DNA of 64,000 bases, taken from contig NZ_JAUXPI010000062.1 of assembly GCF_030684035.1 (NCBI RefSeq), forward strand, positions 25,499 to 89,498. Reading direction: 5' to 3'. Below, one piece after another: positions 16,247 through 24,692 of this stretch. The DNA is from Phaeovulum sp. Its GTDB lineage: Bacteria; Pseudomonadota; Alphaproteobacteria; Rhodobacterales; Rhodobacteraceae. Positions within the stretch are counted from its first letter, which is position 1. Every line of letters begins with the position of its first letter. A model generated the notes under the pieces. It did not search any database, was not told where the DNA came from, and saw only the letters and a list, made by a program, of their open reading frames with translations. The translations under genes and the position numbers were made by a program.

Positions 16247-18733
16247 CTACCCGTCAGCCCGGATACGCGCGTTTTCAGGGTCGTGCGGGCTGTCTTCGGT
16301 GACCACCGCATCCCATTCCCGCCGCAGGATCTTCACCTTTAGCCGGGTGCCGGGGGCGGCGAGGTCGGGGCGCACATAGCCCATGCCGATCTGGCGCCCG
16401 AATGCCACCGAATACCCGCCCGAGGTCAGCCGCCCGACCTTTTCACCGTTCAGAAGCAACGCCTCCTTGCCCCAGGGATCGGTATCCTCCGGCCCATCGA
16501 TCAGCAGCGTCACGCATTTTGCGCGAATGCCGGTGGCAAGCATCGCCGCCTTGCCCTGAAACCCCTTGCCAAGGTCCACAAAGCGGTCAAGCCCCGCCTC
16601 AAGCGGTGTCGCATCGCGCCCAAGCTCGGTGCCAAAGGCGCGGTAGCTTTTTTCCTGCCGGAGCCAGTTCTGCGCCCGCGCTCCGACAAGCTTCAGCCCA
16701 TGCGCCTCGCCTGCCTGCATGAGCAGGTCAAAGAGGTAATTCTGCATCTCTACGGGGTGGTGCAATTCCCATCCCAGCTCGCCCGTATAGGCCACCCGGA
16801 TCGCCCGCACCGGGCACATGCCAAGCTCGATGTTGCGCATCGACAGCCACGGGAAACGCTTGTTGCGCAGCACCGTGTCGGGGTCGGCATCTTTCACCAC
16901 CTCGCGCAAGATCGCCCGCGCCTTTGGCCCGGCGAGTGCGAAAACACCCCATTGCGTGGTGACATCGTGAATGTCGATGTGGCCGAACTCGGCGGCCTTG
17001 TCCTCGGCGCATTTTGTCAGGTAGTCGCCATCGTAGGCGGTCCATGCCCCGGCAGAGATGATGTAGTATTCATCGGCCCCGAGCCGCACGATGGTGTATT
17101 CGGTGCGCGTCGTGCCGGTGGGCGTCAGCGCATAGGTCAGGTTGATGCGGCCCACGGCGGGCAGTTTGTTGGTGGTGAACCAGTCAAGAAACGCGGTCGC
17201 GCCGGGGCCGCGCACCAGGTGCTTGGTGAAGGCGGTGGCATCGATCAGGCCTGCGGTCTCGCGGATGGCCTTTGCCTCGGCAACCGCATATTGCCACCAT
17301 CCGCCACGCCGGAAACTGCGTGAAGAATGATCGTCAAACCCAAGTGGCGCATAGTAATTCGGCCTGTCCCATCCGTTCACCTGACCAAACTGCGCGCCCC
17401 GCGCCTTCTGGCGGTCATAGGCGGGCGAGGTGCGCAGCGGGCGGCAGGCGGGGCGCTCCTCGTCGGGGTGGTGCAACACGAAGACATGCTCATAGCATTC
17501 CTCGTTCTTGCGCGCCGCATATTCGGTGGTCATCCAGGACCCGTAGCGTTTGGGGTCAAGGCTGGCCATGTCGATCTCGGCCTCGCCCGCGACCATCATC
17601 TGCGCGAGGTAATGGCCGGTGCCCCCGGCGGCGGTGATGCCGAACGAAAACCCTTCCGCCAGCCACATGTTGCGCAGGCCCGGTGCAGGGCCGACCAGCG
17701 GGTTTCCATCCGGCGTGTAGCAGATCGGGCCGTTGAAATCGTCCTTCAACCCGACGCTTTCCGACGAGGGCAGGCGGTGGATCATGCTCAGGTATTCCGT
17801 CTCGATCCGCTCCAGATCGAGCGGAAAGAGATCGGCGCGGAAACTGTCGGGCACGCCATAGGCAAACCGCGCCGGTGCACCGCGCTCATAAGGCCCGAGT
17901 ATCCAGCCGCCGCGTTCCTCGCGCACATACCATTTCGCATCGGCGTCGCGCAGCACCGGGTGCTCCGGGTTCGCCTTGCGCCATTCGACCAGCATCGGGT
18001 CAGGCTCGGTGACGATGAACTGATGCTCGACCGGAATCGCCGGGATCTTGATCCCCAAGAGCCGCGCCGTGCGCTGCGCGTGGTTGCCGGTGGCGGTCAC
18101 CACATGCTCTGCCCTGATCTCGAAGGTTTCGGGCGTTTCCACCAGGTTGCCGCCCTTTTCCGCCATGTGGCAGAGCGTCACCAGCCATTCCGACCCGGTC
18201 CAGCGGTAACCTTGCACCTGCACCTTGCGCAGGATCTCGGCCCCATGCTGGCGCGCGCCCTTGGCCATTGCCTGGGTCACGTCAGCGGGGTTGATGTAGC
18301 CATCCTGCGGGTGAAAGAGCGCGCCCAGAAGGTCATCCGTGCGCACCAGCGGCCAGCGCGCCCTGATCTCGGCGGGGGTCAGAAACTCGTGATAGACCCC
18401 GGCGGTTTCAGCCACCGACGAATAGAGCATGTATTCGTCCATCCGCGCAGCGGTCTGCGCCATGCGCAGGTTGCCCACCACCGCGAAACCAGCGTTAAGC
18501 CCGGTTTCCGCCTCCAGCGCCTTGTAGAAATCGACCGAGTATTTGTGAATATGCGTGGTCGCATAGCCCATGTTGAACAGGGGCAGCAGCCCGGCCGCGT
18601 GCCAGGTCGAGCCCGAGGTCAGCTCATCCCGCTCAACCAGCAGCGTTTCCCACCCGGCTTTCGCCAGATGGTAGGCAATGCCGCAGCCAACAGCGCCGCC
18701 GCCGACGACCAGGGCTTTCACATGCGTCTTCAT
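16247..18733 (-). CDS. Dimethylglycine/sarcosine dehydrogenase-like FAD and GcvT-domain protein
   Basis: An 828-residue flavoprotein with the two-part layout of dimethylglycine and sarcosine dehydrogenases. Residues 1-430 form a DAO-type FAD domain (ALVVGGGAVGCGIAYHL at 7-23, SGSTWHAAGLLPLF), with the linking FAO-M region to about 440. The second half is a GcvT-like folate domain (GLIDATAFTKHLVRGPGA, TYALTPTGTTRTEYTI, GELGWELHHPVEMQ). An AAGGAG site precedes the ATG. N-demethylation of dimethylglycine feeding the sarcosine oxidase operon is the likely role; related enzymes on other N-methyl amines cannot be excluded. Confidence 0.85.
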   Translation of the reverse strand: MKTHVKALVVGGGAVGCGIAYHLAKAGWETLLVERDELTSGSTWHAAGLLPLFNMGYATTHIHKYSVDFYKALEAETGLNAGFAVVGNLRMAQTAARMDEYMLYSSVAETAGVYHEFLTPAEIRARWPLVRTDDLLGALFHPQDGYINPADVTQAMAKGARQHGAEILRKVQVQGYRWTGSEWLVTLCHMAEKGGNLVETPETFEIRAEHVVTATGNHAQRTARLLGIKIPAIPVEHQFIVTEPDPMLVEWRKANPEHPVLRDADAKWYVREERGGWILGPYERGAPARFAYGVPDSFRADLFPLDLERIETEYLSMIHRLPSSESVGLKDDFNGPICYTPDGNPLVGPAPGLRNMWLAEGFSFGITAAGGTGHYLAQMMVAGEAEIDMASLDPKRYGSWMTTEYAARKNEECYEHVFVLHHPDEERPACRPLRTSPAYDRQKARGAQFGQVNGWDRPNYYAPLGFDDHSSRSFRRGGWWQYAVAEAKAIRETAGLIDATAFTKHLVRGPGATAFLDWFTTNKLPAVGRINLTYALTPTGTTRTEYTIVRLGADEYYIISAGAWTAYDGDYLTKCAEDKAAEFGHIDIHDVTTQWGVFALAGPKARAILREVVKDADPDTVLRNKRFPWLSMRNIELGMCPVRAIRVAYTGELGWELHHPVEMQNYLFDLLMQAGEAHGLKLVGARAQNWLRQEKSYRAFGTELGRDATPLEAGLDRFVDLGKGFQGKAAMLATGIRAKCVTLLIDGPEDTDPWGKEALLLNGEKVGRLTSGGYSVAFGRQIGMGYVRPDLAAPGTRLKVKILRREWDAVVTEDSPHDPENARIRADG

Positions 18734-18861
18734 CGCGTCGACTCCTTGCGCAACCTTGCAGCCGCACTTTGCCGCAAGCTGCCCGCGCTGGGTAGAACCA
18801 GCCGACCCCTGATCGCCCGAAAGCGACGTTGCGACGCAGGGCCGAGACCTAGCCCTCGGCC

Positions 18862-19533
18862 TCAGCGCGCGGCGGCAAGCCCGGCCAGGAACCGGTCCAC
18901 CGGCAACACCGGGCGCAGCAGCGCCGCAAGCTCCGCAAGCTTGGGGTCACGCCGGTCGAAAAACGCGTAGCAGGCGAAATCCTCGATGATTGCAGCCTGT
19001 TGCTCGAAGCCGAAGCGGAGAAACGCCCGCCCCTCCTCAGTGAGCCACCAGTAGGGGTCAACCCGCGCCACGCTCTCGCCCGCTGCCCGACCTGCCGAAT
19101 AGCCGGTCTGCGCCCGGTTCTGCCATTGCCAGACATGCACAAGCTCGTGCATCAGCAACAGCGAGGCCGGCAGCGGCAGCGACCTTGGGTAGCCGCGCGC
19201 GGCATCGGGCGCGTAGTAGCGCGGGTTGAAATAGATCCGGTTGCCAAGCGTGAAGGCGGCGGGCCACGCCAGCACGCGCCGCGGCGATTGCTGGCGCAGG
19301 CAGGGGTTTTCCGGCGGCTGGCGCGGCGATGCGGGCAGAGCGGCTTCATCCGGCTGCGGCAAGGGCGCAAGCCCCACCCCCGCAAGCACCCGCACCGCCC
19401 CGGGATCAAGCGATGCGCCAAAGAGCGCCCGCGCCACCTCGGTTTCGGCGGGCGTCAACCCGCGCGCGCAGGCAGCAACGAGCACGAGCGAGGCCAGCGC
19501 GATGCGCCAGCTTCTTCCGAAGCTCCGGCTCAC
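18862..19533 (-). CDS. Putative lipoprotein with HELVH zinc-peptidase-like motif
   Basis: A 223-residue predicted lipoprotein. The N-terminus is basic then hydrophobic and ends in the lipobox LVAAC (Cys22). The middle contains LLLMHELVHVWQWQNR, with H129-E130-x-x-H133 as in gluzincin-type metallopeptidases, and a possible third ligand, E184, in AIIEDFACYAFF. NRIYFNPRYY and YWWLTEEGRAF are further conserved-looking segments. It starts with GTG inside the gyaR stop (GTGA), so it is coupled to that gene. I do not recognise a named family; peptidase activity is inference from the motif alone. Confidence 0.6.
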   Translation of the reverse strand: MSRSFGRSWRIALASLVLVAACARGLTPAETEVARALFGASLDPGAVRVLAGVGLAPLPQPDEAALPASPRQPPENPCLRQQSPRRVLAWPAAFTLGNRIYFNPRYYAPDAARGYPRSLPLPASLLLMHELVHVWQWQNRAQTGYSAGRAAGESVARVDPYWWLTEEGRAFLRFGFEQQAAIIEDFACYAFFDRRDPKLAELAALLRPVLPVDRFLAGLAAAR

Positions 19534-20516
19534 AGCGTCCCCGGCACCACGAGGTCCGGCGGGCGGTGGCCATCGGCAAAGGTCTTGATGTTGACAATCA
19601 CCTTCTCGCCCATCTCGATGCGGCCTTCCAGCGTTGCCGACCCCATATGCGGCAACAGCACCACATTGGCGAGTTCGCGCAGGCGCGGGTTGATCTCGTG
19701 ACCATGCTCGAACACGTCAAGCCCGGCCCCGGCAATCTCGCCCGACCGCAACATCCGGGTCAGCGCGTTCTCGTCAATCACCTCGCCGCGCGAGGTGTTG
19801 ACGATCACTGCCGTGGGTTTCATCAGCTTCAGCCGCCGCGCGTTCATCAGATGGAAGGTCGAAGGCGTGTGCGGGCAGTTGACCGAGAGAATGTCCATCC
19901 GCGCCACCATCTGGTCGAGGCTGTCCCAATAGGTCGCCTCCAGTTCCGCCTCGATCTCGGGGCGCAGCCGCTTGCGGTTGTGGTAATGCACCTGCATGCC
20001 GAAGGCGCGGGCGCGCCGCGCCACCGCCTGCCCGATCCGCCCCATGCCCAGAATGCCCAGCCGCTTGCCGCCCACCCGCGTGCCCATGAATGCGGTGGGC
20101 GACCAGCCCTGCCAATCCCCGGCCTGCATCACCGCCAGACCTTCGGGCATGCGCCGCATGACGGCAAGGATCAACGCCAGCACCATGTCGGCAGTGTCAT
20201 CGGTCATCACCCCGGGGGTGTTGGAAATCAGCACCCCGCGCTGGCGCGCCGAGGTGATGTCGATATGGTCCACCCCGGCCCCATAATTGGCGATCAGCTT
20301 GAGCTTCTGCCCGGCCTGCGCCAGCATCGCGGCATCGATATGGTCGGTGATGCAGGGCACCAGCACATCGGCCCGCCGCATCGCCGCGCTCAGTTCCTCG
20401 CGGTCCATGCGGGTATCGGTTTCGCGCAACTCGACATCGAACAATTCCTTCATCCGGGTCTCGACAACCTCGGGCAACCGTCGCGTCACGACAACACTCA
20501 GCCGCGGTGCAGGCAT
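19530..20516 (-). CDS. gyaR: Glyoxylate/hydroxypyruvate reductase (D-glycerate dehydrogenase), GyaR type
   Basis: A 328-residue D-2-hydroxyacid dehydrogenase that would reduce glyoxylate or hydroxypyruvate with NAD(P)H in the cytoplasm. It has the Rossmann motif LGILGMGRIGQAVARRA and the catalytic set Arg (VNTSRGEVIDE), Glu (AGAGLDVFEHGHEINP) and His (VVLLPHMGSATLEGR). IANYGAGVDHIDI is the substrate-loop signature. The ATG at 20516 is preceded by GAGGAGG; an upstream in-frame extension has no such site. It is followed by the HELVH lipoprotein gene with overlapping stop and start. Confidence 0.9.
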   Translation of the reverse strand: MPAPRLSVVVTRRLPEVVETRMKELFDVELRETDTRMDREELSAAMRRADVLVPCITDHIDAAMLAQAGQKLKLIANYGAGVDHIDITSARQRGVLISNTPGVMTDDTADMVLALILAVMRRMPEGLAVMQAGDWQGWSPTAFMGTRVGGKRLGILGMGRIGQAVARRARAFGMQVHYHNRKRLRPEIEAELEATYWDSLDQMVARMDILSVNCPHTPSTFHLMNARRLKLMKPTAVIVNTSRGEVIDENALTRMLRSGEIAGAGLDVFEHGHEINPRLRELANVVLLPHMGSATLEGRIEMGEKVIVNIKTFADGHRPPDLVVPGTL

Positions 20517-20659
20517 GACGACCCTCCTCTTGCTATGCAAATCCTTGCCCTTGGTGCAAAGTGACGCGCAAAGGGGCAAGGCACAAGGCCCCGCGCGCGC
20601 GGCAAAACGGGCGAAGCGCAACATCGAGCGAGGCGACGGGCAGTTTGCGGAGAATGACC

Positions 20660-21190
20660 ATGGCGAAAGGTTACTTCGGCGCGGCGGCGCTGGCGTTGTG
20701 CTGCGCGTTGCCGCCAGCACCGGCGGTGGCGCAGGAGGCCGCGCCCATCGCAGCCGCAGCCTCGCGTGGCCCGGTAACCAACCTGCCGCTGCCGCGCTAT
20801 GTCTCGCTCAAGAGTTCCGAAGGCAACGCCAGGCGCGGCCCGTCGCTGTCGCATCGCATCGACTGGGTGTTTCGCCATAACGGCATGCCGCTGCGGGTGA
20901 CCGCCGAATACGGCAACTGGCGCCGCGTCGAAGACCGCGAAGGCGCGGGCGGCTGGGTGCATTACGCGCTTCTCTCGGGCGTGCGGACCGTCATCATCAC
21001 CCCCGATGCCGCCGATCTGCATGCCCGTCCCGATGTCACAGCAACGGTTCTGGCAAGGGCAGAGGCCGGGGCGCAGGCGCGGCTGGGCGCATGCCTGCCA
21101 GACTGGTGCCGCGTCGCGGCACCCGGGGCGCAAGGCTGGGTGCCGAAGTCCGCGATCTGGGGGGTGGACGCGGACGAGCTGCGCGAATAG
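20660..21190 (+). CDS. Secreted SH3-domain protein (SH3_4/DUF1058 type)
   Basis: A 176-residue exported protein. The N-terminus MAKGYFGAAALALCCALPPAPAVAQ is a signal peptide cleaved after AVA. The mature part carries two bacterial SH3-like repeats: PRYVSLKSSEGNARRGPS with VTAEYGNWRRVED, and a second repeat with DLHARPDV, CLPDWCRVAAPGAQGWV. Such proteins often bind peptidoglycan or partner proteins in the periplasm. The ATG at 20660 has a GCGGAG site seven bases upstream; the ATG six bases earlier does not. It is divergent from gyaR. Confidence 0.88.
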   Translation: MAKGYFGAAALALCCALPPAPAVAQEAAPIAAAASRGPVTNLPLPRYVSLKSSEGNARRGPSLSHRIDWVFRHNGMPLRVTAEYGNWRRVEDREGAGGWVHYALLSGVRTVIITPDAADLHARPDVTATVLARAEAGAQARLGACLPDWCRVAAPGAQGWVPKSAIWGVDADELRE

Positions 21191-21295
21191 CGGCGATCCG
21201 GCTCTGGCCAAATCCCGCGCCGCAGCCTATGGGGTGGCGCGACGCGCGAGCGCGCGGTCGGCGCGATTCAGGCACCCGGTTGGGCGGAGGGGCAG

Positions 21296-22177
21296 ATGGC
21301 AGTGAAAACGCACAGGCTGCTCAACCTTTCCTCGGGTCTGGCATCGGTTTCGGTGGCGCTCACCCTTGTCGGGCTGAAACTCTGGGCACTCGGCCAGACC
21401 GGCTCGCTTGCCATCGCCGCCTCGCTCACCGATTCCGCCATGGATCTGCTGGTCTCGCTCGGCGGTCTGGTCGCCATCATCTACGCATCGCGCCCCCCCG
21501 ATGATGACCACGCCTTTGGCCATAGTTCGGCCGAAGACCTTGCAGCACTAGCACAATCGCTGATCATTCTCGTCTCGGCCTCGGCAATCGGCTGGGTGGC
21601 GGCAACCCGGCTCCTGTCGCCAGATCCCGCGCCGCTCGCCGCCGAAGCCCGCGGTATCGCGGTCATGCTCGCCTCGGTAGTGCTGACTGCGGCACTTGTC
21701 GGCTGGCAGCGCCATGTCGCGCGGCGCACCGGCAACCGCGTCGTGGCCGCCGATTCGCTGCACTATATCGGCGACCTCTTGCCAACGCTTGGCGCCATCC
21801 TGGCGCTTGCCGTTTCGGCGCGCTGGGGTCTTGGCGGTATCGACAGCATCATTGCCCTCGCCGCCGCGCTCTACATGGCCTATGGCGCGCTGCGCATCGG
21901 CAGTGCGGCATGGGATGCGCTGATGGACCGCACCGCCGACCCGGCGCTGGTCGATGGCATCGCCGCCATTGCCCGCAACTGGCCCGGTGTGCGCGGCTTT
22001 CACGACCTCAAGACCCGCACCGCCGGCAGCCGGATTTTCGTCCACCTCCACATCGAGCTTGATGGCGGGCAGTCCTTGCGTGAAGCCCATGCAATCAGCG
22101 CCGCACTGAAGCGGCAGATCCTCATCAGCTACCCGCAGGCCGATGTCATCATCCATCAGGATGTGGCAGCGGGCTAG
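21296..22177 (+). CDS. Cation diffusion facilitator family transporter
   Basis: A 293-residue inner-membrane antiporter of the CDF family, exporting Zn2+, Fe2+ or related divalent cations against protons. Six hydrophobic helices are visible; the metal-site pattern is DSAMD on helix 2 and HYIGD on helix 5, which with Asp at the matching positions is of the FieF/zinc-transporting type. The C-terminal cytoplasmic domain (about 205-293) has the HLHIELDGG and HAISAALKRQIL strands of the ferredoxin-like dimer domain. GGAGG precedes the ATG. Confidence 0.92.
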   Translation: MAVKTHRLLNLSSGLASVSVALTLVGLKLWALGQTGSLAIAASLTDSAMDLLVSLGGLVAIIYASRPPDDDHAFGHSSAEDLAALAQSLIILVSASAIGWVAATRLLSPDPAPLAAEARGIAVMLASVVLTAALVGWQRHVARRTGNRVVAADSLHYIGDLLPTLGAILALAVSARWGLGGIDSIIALAAALYMAYGALRIGSAAWDALMDRTADPALVDGIAAIARNWPGVRGFHDLKTRTAGSRIFVHLHIELDGGQSLREAHAISAALKRQILISYPQADVIIHQDVAAG

Positions 22178-22461
22178 CCCTCCGACATGCCCCGGATCGG
22201 TACTCCCGACCGAGGCAGGCCCGCCCGGCCGATGGCACGCAGGGCCAGACCGGAACAGCGCAAGCGGGTACCCCGACATCGCACCTGCTTCAGGCCAAAT
22301 ATCCCCGCCGGAGGCACCTTCCGCTGCCCGCAGCGCTCTTGCCGCCCACTGCCGAGAGGCGACAAGGGCGGGACCCCGCCAATCAGAACGGACCGCGCCA
22401 GCGGTTTCCGACCTCAGCAAAGACACGACCCGGCCACCGGTATCGCCCGACCGCCGCGGGT
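22178..22461. other. Convergent intergenic interval with one repeat copy
   Basis: The 284 bases between the CDF transporter and the ThiF-like gene contain no supported gene. Long frames cross it on both strands only because of high GC. The segment at 22288-22316 carries CCAAATATCCCCGCCGGAGG, one of the family-typical intergenic repeats. Nothing else is seen. Confidence 0.5.
22288..22316. repeat. GC-rich intergenic repeat with CAAATATCC core, copy 1
   Basis: Read on the minus strand this is CCTCCGGCGGGGATATTTGG. It shares GGCGG(G)GATATTTGG with the intergenic element at 57183-57206. Such CAAATATCC/GGATATTTG words bounded by GC-rich stems recur between Rhodobacterales genes. Confidence 0.45.
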
Positions 22462-23514
22462 TCAGGTGTCTGCTGCGTCTCCGCCGCCCCGCCCCGCGCC
22501 GCACTGCGGGCAATCGGGGTTCCGGGCGACCGCGATCACCCGGCTTTCGCCCCAGAGCGCGTCATGAAGGACCAGCCGCCCGCGCAGGCTCTGCCCCGCG
22601 CCGGTGATCTCCTTGATCGCCTCGGTCGCCATCATCGCCCCCACCACCCCCGGCAAGGCACCCATCACCCCGGCCTCGGCACAGGCGGGTGCAAGACCGG
22701 CGGCGGGGGCCTCGGGAAAGACGCAGGCATAGCAGGGCGCGCCGCGGGCGGGGTCATAAAGGCTCAACTGCCCCTCCCACTGGGTGATCGCGCCGGAAAG
22801 CAGCGGCTTGCGCGCCGCAATGCAGGCGGTGTTCAGCAGATATCGGGTGGCGAAATTGTCCGAGCCATCAAGGATCAGGTCATACTCGGCCACCAGCCCT
22901 GCCACGTTCCCGGCGCTCACCCGCAGCGGATGCAGCCGCAGCTCGATGAAGGGGTTGAGCGCCTTCAGCGCAATCTCTGCCGAACGCACCTTTTCCATGC
23001 CGATCCGCGCATCGGTATGGATCACCTGCCGCTGCAGGTTCGAATTCGAGACGCGGTCATCATCGGCCACGCCGATCATGCCCACCCCTGCCGCCGCGAG
23101 GTAGAGCAGCACCGGAGAGCCAAGCCCCCCCGCCCCCACCACCAGCACCCGCGCCGCCTTGAGCCGCGCCTGACCTGGCCCGCCGATCTCGCGCAGCACG
23201 ATATGGCGCGCATAGCGCTCCAGTTCCGTGGCGGAAAACCCGCCCGCCGCAGGCGCGGGCGCGGGCCTTGCCCGCGCCTTCAGCCACAAGAGGGCCGCGC
23301 GATAGCCCAGCACCAGCGCCACCGCGCCGCCAAGCACCAGCCAGCCCGCCAGACTGCCGCCGATCCGGGCCAGAAGCGGATTGCCCGGTGCCAGCACCAG
23401 ATGCGCCAGCACCACCGCCAGCCACAGCCCCGCCAGAAGCCCGCCAATGCGGCGCGCCGAAAACCGCAGCACCAGCCCGAATGCGACAAGCGCGATCGCC
23501 AGCAGCAGCACCAT
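22462..23514 (-). CDS. ThiF/MoeB-family adenylyltransferase with N-terminal membrane anchor
   Basis: A 350-residue protein. Residues 1-80 form two or three hydrophobic helices. Residues 92-340 are a complete E1-like adenylating domain: ATP loop VVGAGGLGSPVLLYLAAAG (125-143), DDDRVSNSNLQRQV, and DGSDNFATRYLLN. Zinc ligands are C261/C264 (CYACVF) and C335/C338 (CPQC), and C278 is in the MoeB-type ACAEAGVMG loop. The enzyme would adenylate the C-terminus of MoaD or ThiS for sulfur transfer. Ordinary MoeB has no membrane segment. It is the last gene of the nucleotide block and has a GAGAAGG site. Confidence 0.88.
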   Translation of the reverse strand: MVLLLAIALVAFGLVLRFSARRIGGLLAGLWLAVVLAHLVLAPGNPLLARIGGSLAGWLVLGGAVALVLGYRAALLWLKARARPAPAPAAGGFSATELERYARHIVLREIGGPGQARLKAARVLVVGAGGLGSPVLLYLAAAGVGMIGVADDDRVSNSNLQRQVIHTDARIGMEKVRSAEIALKALNPFIELRLHPLRVSAGNVAGLVAEYDLILDGSDNFATRYLLNTACIAARKPLLSGAITQWEGQLSLYDPARGAPCYACVFPEAPAAGLAPACAEAGVMGALPGVVGAMMATEAIKEITGAGQSLRGRLVLHDALWGESRVIAVARNPDCPQCGAGRGGGDAADT

Positions 23515-23526
23515 GCCCTTCTCCCC

Positions 23527-23997
23527 TCAACCCGTCCCGGTCGAGCCAAAACCGCCCGCGCCGCGCGCGGTTTCAGCCAATGCCCCGACCACGTCGAAAC
23601 CCGCCTGCACCACCGCCGCCACCACCATTTGCGCGATCCGCGCGCCATGGCCAACCACAAACGGCTCCGCCCCGAGATTGACCAGAATCACCCCCAGCGG
23701 CCCGCGATAATCGCTGTCGATGGTGCCGGGGGCGTTGGCAAGCGTGACCCCGTGTTTCAGCGCCAGCCCCGAACGCGGGCGCAGTTGCACCTCGTAGCCT
23801 TCCGGTATGGCAAGGCGCAGCCCGGTCGGCACCAGCAGGCGCTGCATCGGTTCCAGCCGCAGGCCCGCGGCGCGCACGGCCTCGGGCAGGTTGGCGCGCA
23901 GGTCGGCCCCCGCCGCGCCCGCCGTTTCATAACCGGGCAGCGGCACTGCCGCATCGGCCCAAGCCTCTCGCATGACTGCTATTCTTGCCATCCTCAT
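23527..23997 (-). CDS. dut: dUTP diphosphatase
   Basis: A 156-residue trimeric dUTPase that hydrolyses dUTP to dUMP and pyrophosphate, limiting uracil in DNA and supplying dTMP synthesis. All five motifs are seen: [41 protein letters not shown] and the C-terminal Gly-rich arm [10 protein letters not shown]. The start codon overlaps the stop of the upstream phosphoribosyltransferase (ATGA). Length is typical. Confidence 0.97.
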   Translation of the reverse strand: MRMARIAVMREAWADAAVPLPGYETAGAAGADLRANLPEAVRAAGLRLEPMQRLLVPTGLRLAIPEGYEVQLRPRSGLALKHGVTLANAPGTIDSDYRGPLGVILVNLGAEPFVVGHGARIAQMVVAAVVQAGFDVVGALAETARGAGGFGSTGTG

Positions 23998-24689
23998 CCC
24001 TCCACCGCGCGCCAGTGCCCGTCCGCGCCAAGCGCGAGCCGGGGCGTTGTCATTGCGCCGCGCACCGCAAGCAGCGGCATGGGCGAGGCGGCCACCGCCG
24101 CGCGCCAGCCCTCGCCTTGCAGCATCGCGAAGGCCGCCACTTCGGGCACGATCCCGGCCCGCGCCAGAAGCCGCAGCACCGCCGCCAAAGTCCGCCCAGA
24201 GCTTGCCACATCATCCACCAACGCCACCCGGCGGCCCGCAAAAAGCGGCAGCATTCGTGGGTCAAGATAGACCCGCTTTGCCTGATCGGGGCTGGTGATC
24301 GAGGTCATCGGCTCGCTCAGGGCCTCGTCATACCAGAACTTGCGCGAGGTGCCCAAGGCCACCATCCGGGCGTGGCCAAGCGCCCGCGCCACGCCTGCGG
24401 CTAGGGTCAGACCAAGCGTCGGAACACCCACCACCACTTCGGGGTCGAACCGGCGCAACGCCTCGGCCATCGCCGCCACCAGCGCCGCCTCGACCGCGAA
24501 GCTCGCCTGATTGACGATCAGCGAAGCCACCGCCTGCTGCCCGTCGCCCGGCAGCACCCGAATCGGCAGCGCGATCTGGCGGCCATCGGGCAGGGTTCCG
24601 GGAAAGACCCTGTCCCAGCCGCCCGCGACCGGGGCGAAATGGCCCGGAGGGTAGAGTTCCTGCCAGAAACCATGCGGATGCTCGATCAT
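23994..24689 (-). CDS. Phosphoribosyltransferase family protein
   Basis: A 231-residue type I phosphoribosyltransferase-fold protein. The PRPP-binding loop is [19 protein letters not shown] near residue 152, and the upstream [20 protein letters not shown] loop is also of PRT type. Its place between nucleoside hydrolase and dUTPase suggests base salvage, perhaps joining a freed base to PRPP, but the base cannot be predicted and some members of this fold are regulators. It begins three bases after the nucleoside hydrolase stop, consistent with an operon. Confidence 0.85.
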   Translation of the reverse strand: MIEHPHGFWQELYPPGHFAPVAGGWDRVFPGTLPDGRQIALPIRVLPGDGQQAVASLIVNQASFAVEAALVAAMAEALRRFDPEVVVGVPTLGLTLAAGVARALGHARMVALGTSRKFWYDEALSEPMTSITSPDQAKRVYLDPRMLPLFAGRRVALVDDVASSGRTLAAVLRLLARAGIVPEVAAFAMLQGEGWRAAVAASPMPLLAVRGAMTTPRLALGADGHWRAVEG

Positions 24690-24692
24690 CGC

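Noticed and set aside
17327..18970. A 547-codon plus-strand frame across the dimethylglycine-dehydrogenase-like gene
   Set aside because: Composition (Arg/His/Gly-rich) and lack of domains mark it as the antisense shadow of a well-supported flavoprotein.
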